In this document: one piece after another, positions 22,569 through 26,612 of the stretch
Position numbering within the stretch: the first letter of the stretch is position 1
Layout: every line of letters begins with the position of its first letter
NCBI GenBank assembly: GCA_050330095.1
Contig: JBHJOC010000016.1
Location: 1-26,612 of the forward strand
Reading direction: 5' to 3'
From: JBCBWG01 sp036804185
GTDB taxonomy: Bacteria > Pseudomonadota > Alphaproteobacteria > Rhizobiales > Hyphomicrobiaceae
DNA: 26,612 nucleotides
The notes under the pieces: generated by a model
What the model saw: only the letters and a program-made list of their open reading frames with translations
Databases searched by the model: none
Told to the model about the DNA's origin: nothing
Made by a program: the position numbers and the translations under genes

Positions 22569-23753
22569 ATGGCGATCGAAGACGTGGTTCACTCCGACAC
22601 ACGCAGTCGCTCGAGCCCAGAGCCTGTGGAGCATGCGTCGGAGAGCGTCAGCGCTTCGTCCCGTTCAACTCCAGCGCCGGAACAGGCGCGCGTTCATGTG
22701 AGCATTCGAGACGTGACCAAACGTTTCGGGGCCTTCGTGGCGCTCCAATCGGTCAACCTTGATATTTTCGAAGGCGAGTTCATCTGCTTCCTAGGCCCAT
22801 CCGGGTGCGGCAAGACCACGTTGCTCCGCGCGATCGCGGGCCTTGACCCTCAGAGCGAGGGGCAGATCTACATTGGCGGGCGCGACGTCAGTCACCTGCC
22901 GCCATCCGACCGCGACTTTGGGATCGTCTTTCAATCCTACGCGCTGTTTCCGAACCTGACGGTGAGCGCAAATGTCGGATATGGTCTTGTCAATCGTCGC
23001 GGCGATCGCGCTTCGATTGCGCGGCGCGTCGCAGAGCTCCTCGAAACGGTCGGCCTTAGCGATCAGGCTCGCAAATACCCGGTGCAGCTGTCGGGCGGCC
23101 AGCAGCAGCGCGTCGCGCTGGCCCGGGCGCTCGCCACTGAACCGACGCTGTTACTGCTCGATGAGCCGTTGTCAGCCCTCGACGCCCGGGTGCGCGTGCG
23201 CCTGCGCGATGAACTGAAGTCCCTGCAGCGCCGGCTTGGCCTGACGACCATCATGGTCACGCATGACCAGGAGGAGGCGATGGGGCTCGCCGATCGGATC
23301 GTGGTCATGAACAAGGGCCTGATTGAGCAGGTCGGCACACCGGCGAGCATCTATCGTGCGCCGAATTCACCATTCGTGGCTGATTTCGTCGGGACCATGA
23401 ATTTCATTCCCGCCGAAGTTGCGGGTCCCCGCACGCTCAAAGTCGGCGCTATGACCCTCGAAACAGCTCACGACCTCAATCAGGTGAACGGCGGACGGGC
23501 GTTTGCTGCAATCAGGCCAGAGGAACTGAGCCTGACACACACGGCAAGCGGCAATACGTTGTCGGCGACGGTCCGTCACCTCGGATTCCACGGCGGTTTC
23601 TGTCGCGTCACCGTCGCGCCATCGCATGACGACAGCGCGATCATCTACGTCGATATCCCGGCACAAAAGCTGCGCGAAATCGAACTCGCCGAGGGCCAGC
23701 CGCTCGAACTCACCCTGCCACCGGAACATCTCCTCGTGTTCCCGCGCGACTGA
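22569..23753 (+). CDS. ABC transporter ATP-binding protein, PhnT/FbpC-like
   Basis: The 394-residue ATPase has Walker A LGPSGCGKTT (about 74-83), signature LSGGQQQRVALARAL (~173-187), Walker B LLLLDEPLSALDA (~195-207), switch histidine in MVTHDQEE (~230) and a C-terminal TOBE-type domain (after residue ~270, with AFAAIRPEELSL). It belongs to the CUT1/FbpC/PotA-like group of importers. The first ~45 residues, rich in Ser, Arg and Glu, precede the conserved VSIRDVTKRFGAF and are probably an unstructured extension or a too-early start; GAGG about ten bases before the ATG allows the long form. The permease gene begins 46 bases after its stop. Confidence 0.92.
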   Translation: MAIEDVVHSDTRSRSSPEPVEHASESVSASSRSTPAPEQARVHVSIRDVTKRFGAFVALQSVNLDIFEGEFICFLGPSGCGKTTLLRAIAGLDPQSEGQIYIGGRDVSHLPPSDRDFGIVFQSYALFPNLTVSANVGYGLVNRRGDRASIARRVAELLETVGLSDQARKYPVQLSGGQQQRVALARALATEPTLLLLDEPLSALDARVRVRLRDELKSLQRRLGLTTIMVTHDQEEAMGLADRIVVMNKGLIEQVGTPASIYRAPNSPFVADFVGTMNFIPAEVAGPRTLKVGAMTLETAHDLNQVNGGRAFAAIRPEELSLTHTASGNTLSATVRHLGFHGGFCRVTVAPSHDDSAIIYVDIPAQKLREIELAEGQPLELTLPPEHLLVFPRD

Positions 23754-23799
23754 CGACCACCGGCCTAAGACCGTCTCATCGCAACTGGCGCGAGCAAAA

Positions 23800-25533
23800 A
23801 TGGCAACCATCGACACGAACCTGCTGGGCCCCACTCACGAAAGGCGTCGTGGACCAACGAACCGGTCGAAAGCGCTTATTTTCTCGGATGGTTTCGTGCT
23901 CGGCCTGACGACAGCGCTGATGCTGGCGCTGCTGTTGCTGATCGTTGCCATTCCGCTCGCGACATTGCTCATCAAAAGCGTCCAGAACAACCGCGGCGAG
24001 TTCGTTGGACTTGCCAACTATGCTCAGTATTTTGCAACGCCGGCGCTGGTCAGCTCGCTGTGGAACAGTCTCTTCATCGCGACGGTCTCGACCGCGATTG
24101 TCGTACCGCTGGCTTTCGTCTATGCCTACGCGCTCAAGCGCACTTGCATGCCGTTCAAGACCCTGTTTTTCTCAATCGCACTCCTGCCGATTTTTGCGCC
24201 ATCGCTGCTTTCTGCAATTTCGCTGATCTACATTTTTGGCAATCAGGGGTTTCTGAAGCCTATGCTGATGGGCGGTGAAATCTATGGACCGCTTGGGATC
24301 GTTATTGCGCAGGTGTTCTACTGCTTTCCCCACGCGGTTCTGATTCTTTCGACCGCGCTTGCCCTTTCAGACCAGCGTCTTTACGAAGCGGCTAATGCGC
24401 TTGGAACGAGCCGCTTGCGCACATTTCTCACGGTCACGCTGCCGGGCGCAAAATATGGACTTGTAAGCGCCAGCTTTGTCATCTTCACGTTGGTGATCAC
24501 GGATTTCGGCATAGCCAAAGTGATTGGTGGCCAGTTCAATGTGCTTGCAACCGATGCCTATAAGCAGGTCGTAGGCCAGCAGAACTTCGAGATGGGCGCC
24601 GTGGTCGGCTTCGTCCTCCTCGTGCCGGCTCTGTTCGCGTTTGCCATTGATCGGATCGTTCAACGCCGACAGGTCGCCCTGCTCTCGGCCCGTGCGGTGC
24701 CCTATTCCCCGCGGCCACATCTGCTCGGTGACCGCCTGGCTGTGGCCTATTGCATGGTCGTTGGCGGGTTGATCACGGCCATGATCGGCGTTGCGGTCTG
24801 GGCCTCGTTCATCACCTATTGGCCCTATAATCTTACGCTGACCCTGCGCAACTACGATTTTGTCCAGTTCGAAGCGACGGGCTGGGCGCCGTACTGGAAT
24901 TCGGTGGCCATGTCCGGGATTGTCGCGATCCTCGGAACCGCGATGATCTTCATCGGTGCGTATGTCGTCGAAAAGGGCCGCGGGCTGGTGGTTTGGCGTG
25001 GCGTCATCCAACTCCTTGCCATGGTTCCCATGGCTGTTCCGGGACTGGTTATCGGGCTCGCGTACGTGTTTTTTATCAACGCGCCATGGAACCCGCTTGG
25101 GTTTCTTTACGGGACGATCCTGGTCCTTGCGATCAATTCGATCGCCCATTTTTACACGGTTGCGCATATCACCGCTGCGACAGCGTTGAAACAAATCGAT
25201 TCAGAGTTCGAATCGGTCGGCTCTTCGCTGAAGGTTCCTGTCCACACGACGTTCATGCGCGTTACTGTGCCGATCTGCATGCCGACCCTGCTCGACATCG
25301 CGGTCTATCTTTTCGTCAACGCGATGACGACAGTCTCGGCCGTGATCTTCCTCTATGGGGCGCACACCAAACTTGCAGCCATCTCAATTGTGCATATGGA
25401 CGAGGCCGGGATGACGGCGGCTGCGGCTGCCATGGCGACGATGGTGCTCATGACTGCCCTCGGCGTCAAACTGCTTCACATCGTACTTGATAGAGTGATC
25501 TTCGGGCGTCTCCAGGCGTGGCGCCGTCGCTGA
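23800..25533 (+). CDS. Fused double-domain ABC permease (PhnU2/FbpB-like)
   Basis: About 577 residues with twelve or so membrane spans in two homologous halves. Each half carries the cytoplasmic EAA loop that docks on the ATPase: EAANALGTSRLRTFLTVTLPGAK (~197-219) and FESVGSSLKVPVHTTFMRVTVP (~470-491). Single-chain double permeases are found in ferric importers (FbpB/SfuB) and in the class annotated as 2-aminoethylphosphonate permease; classical phosphonate PhnU/PhnV are separate chains. The frame is open to 23626, overlapping the ATPase gene, but MATIDTNLLGP at 23800 avoids a meaningless Ser/Arg-rich leader. The ribosome-binding site is weak, which suggests coupling to the ATPase gene. Confidence 0.9.
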   Translation: MATIDTNLLGPTHERRRGPTNRSKALIFSDGFVLGLTTALMLALLLLIVAIPLATLLIKSVQNNRGEFVGLANYAQYFATPALVSSLWNSLFIATVSTAIVVPLAFVYAYALKRTCMPFKTLFFSIALLPIFAPSLLSAISLIYIFGNQGFLKPMLMGGEIYGPLGIVIAQVFYCFPHAVLILSTALALSDQRLYEAANALGTSRLRTFLTVTLPGAKYGLVSASFVIFTLVITDFGIAKVIGGQFNVLATDAYKQVVGQQNFEMGAVVGFVLLVPALFAFAIDRIVQRRQVALLSARAVPYSPRPHLLGDRLAVAYCMVVGGLITAMIGVAVWASFITYWPYNLTLTLRNYDFVQFEATGWAPYWNSVAMSGIVAILGTAMIFIGAYVVEKGRGLVVWRGVIQLLAMVPMAVPGLVIGLAYVFFINAPWNPLGFLYGTILVLAINSIAHFYTVAHITAATALKQIDSEFESVGSSLKVPVHTTFMRVTVPICMPTLLDIAVYLFVNAMTTVSAVIFLYGAHTKLAAISIVHMDEAGMTAAAAAMATMVLMTALGVKLLHIVLDRVIFGRLQAWRRR

Positions 25534-25578
25534 CCACGCAGCACGACATACTCAGACGCGGGCAGATGCGGGCAGTTG

Positions 25579-25597
25579 GCGGGCGCTTGCCGCCCGC
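25579..25597. terminator. Hairpin between convergent genes
   Basis: GCGGGCG (25579-25585) pairs with CGCCCGC (25591-25597) around a 5-base loop, between the convergent permease and dioxygenase genes. It could serve both strands; no T run is present. Confidence 0.45.
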
Positions 25598-25624
25598 ATT
25601 AGGTGGCGCTTCAACGCTCTCCCG

Positions 25625-26419
25625 TCATTGGCCCCACACGAAACAATCCATCCCGATCACGCCGTGCTCGACGCTGGCGTGAACCCTGACGCCGCTCTCG
25701 CCAGCGGCCGCACCGAGCGCTGAGAACAACGGCAGCAGATGCTCATCAGCTCCGTCTGGATGATTGTCTCGCGCATGTGGGGCAGCGCTGCGGTAGTCGA
25801 GCACGTCGGACACGCGGTTGCTTTCGATCTCCTCCGTCATCCAGCCGCGGAACGACGCGACCCAGGGCGGCTCCGGGGCATCGACGGGCTGGCCGCGAAA
25901 TGCAGCAAGGTTGTGCGTGATCGCGCCGGACCCGATCAAAAGAACACCATCGTCGCGCAGCGGTGACAGCGCGCGGCCGATCTCAAAATGTTGAATTGGC
26001 GAGCGGTCCGGCTGAATCGAAACCTGCGTGATGGGAATGTCGTGCGCCGGGAACATCAGATGCAGCGGGGTCCACACGCCATGGTCGCGCCCGCGATCGG
26101 GATCGCGGCCAACGGGAAGTCCTGTTGCCTCGCAGATCAACTGCGCAGCTCGTTCCGCGACATCGTCAGCACCAGGGGCGCGATAATCAATCTCCCACAA
26201 CCGTCGGTCGAACTGGGGCGAAAAATCGTAGACCGTCGCTGGCGCTCTACCCGTTGCTACTTTTGGAGCCGCGGTCTCCCAGTGGGCCGAGATAACGACG
26301 ATTGCAGACGGTTTTGGCAAGCTCGTGCCGAGGTCTACAAGCGCCCTATGCGCTGGCGTACGTCGGACCGCGATGTCCGGCGAACCGTGAGAAACGAAAA
26401 GCACTGGAAAGCGAGGCAT
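25625..26419 (-). CDS. DODA/LigB-type extradiol ring-cleavage dioxygenase
   Basis: About 264 residues of the class III extradiol dioxygenase family, the group that includes bacterial YgiD and plant 4,5-DOPA dioxygenase. Likely metal and acid-base histidines are His11 in FVSHGSP, His46 in ISAHWET, and His113/His120 in RDHGVWTPLHLMFP. GSGAITHNL and ADEHLLPLFSALGAA are also typical. Zn(II) or Fe(II) would cleave a catechol ring. The start at 26419 has GAGGAG upstream and gives the family start MPRFPVLFVSHGSP; the 15 extra residues to 26464 are not conserved. It is divergent from a LysR gene, the usual arrangement for regulator and target. Confidence 0.92.
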   Translation of the reverse strand: MPRFPVLFVSHGSPDIAVRRTPAHRALVDLGTSLPKPSAIVVISAHWETAAPKVATGRAPATVYDFSPQFDRRLWEIDYRAPGADDVAERAAQLICEATGLPVGRDPDRGRDHGVWTPLHLMFPAHDIPITQVSIQPDRSPIQHFEIGRALSPLRDDGVLLIGSGAITHNLAAFRGQPVDAPEPPWVASFRGWMTEEIESNRVSDVLDYRSAAPHARDNHPDGADEHLLPLFSALGAAAGESGVRVHASVEHGVIGMDCFVWGQ

Positions 26420-26483
26420 TACAGGTCTCCTCAGGTCGCAAGCCGGCAGATAAGGTCCGATCACACCTCATATGGATACGCAA

Positions 26484-26494
26484 GTCTTGAAGAC
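26484..26494. promoter_or_regulatory. Small palindrome in the dioxygenase/LysR divergent promoter
   Basis: GTCTTGAAGAC has perfect 5-bp arms around one base and lies in the 117-bp gap between the divergent genes. LysR-type regulators bind interrupted dyads in such gaps, so it is a candidate site. An 11-base palindrome can also arise by chance. Confidence 0.3.
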
Positions 26495-26536
26495 AATTAT
26501 GGTATGAATGCACGATTTGTTCAATTTGAGGGGACA

Positions 26537-26612
26537 ATGGATACGATCCAGCAGATGCGCGCCTTGATTGCGGTCGTCGATCGCGGCGGCTTCACGGCCG
26601 CGGCTCGTTCGC
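26537..26612 (+). CDS. LysR-family transcriptional regulator, 5' end only
   Basis: The first 25 codons are present before the window ends. MDTIQQMRALIAVVDRGGFTAAARS is the start of a LysR-type winged helix-turn-helix domain, with the first helix followed by FTAAA leading into the recognition helix. GAGGGG four bases upstream supports the ATG. It probably controls the divergent dioxygenase gene. Confidence 0.85.
   Translation, partial: MDTIQQMRALIAVVDRGGFTAAARS

Overview
The window is chromosomal DNA from a high-GC alphaproteobacterium, most likely of the Hyphomicrobiales (Rhizobiales) type. This rests on base composition, dense gene packing with ATGA-type overlaps, and gene families common in that group (fused membrane/spermidine synthase-like protein, acetylpolyamine amidohydrolase, imelysin/DUF1111/DUF1513 cluster, short ModE-like regulator). 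It is an inference from content, not a phylogenetic placement. No rRNA, tRNA, CRISPR array, phage gene or transposase was found.

Left part (1-5.9 kb, + strand): the 3' end of a LolD/MacB-type ABC ATPase overlapping an FtsX-like permease; a crotonase-fold protein lacking both canonical catalytic glutamates; a UPF0173-type metallo-beta-lactamase-fold hydrolase; and a large membrane protein fused to a spermidine synthase-like domain. A block on the minus strand (5.97-7.86 kb) holds an SDR oxidoreductase and a histone-deacetylase-family acetylpolyamine amidohydrolase. Middle (8.15-11.17 kb, minus): a molybdate operon, modE-like regulator then modA-modB-modC, with a convincing ModE-box candidate just before modA. 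Next (11.7-13.8 kb, minus): an MFS transporter and an alpha/beta hydrolase in one operon.

Right part (14.2-25.5 kb): an iron-type region. On the minus strand, in transcription order, come an Fe(III)-type periplasmic binding protein with no ABC partners beside it on its own strand, an imelysin (IrpA-like) gene broken by one in-frame TAA, a DUF1111 di-heme c-type cytochrome/peroxidase-like protein, a second imelysin and a DUF1513 protein. Divergent from the binding protein is a complete ABC importer (binding protein, ATPase, fused double permease) of the class usually annotated as 2-aminoethylphosphonate transport. At the right end a DODA/LigB-type dioxygenase diverges from a truncated LysR regulator.

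The most notable non-coding structure is a 164-bp direct repeat present twice (11362-11525 and 16493-16656). It has three conserved hairpins, one with a compensatory base-pair change. The second copy lies over the start of the second imelysin gene and appears to supply its start codon and first ~28 residues. Smaller tandem repeats and hairpins sit in the intergenic regions of the iron block.
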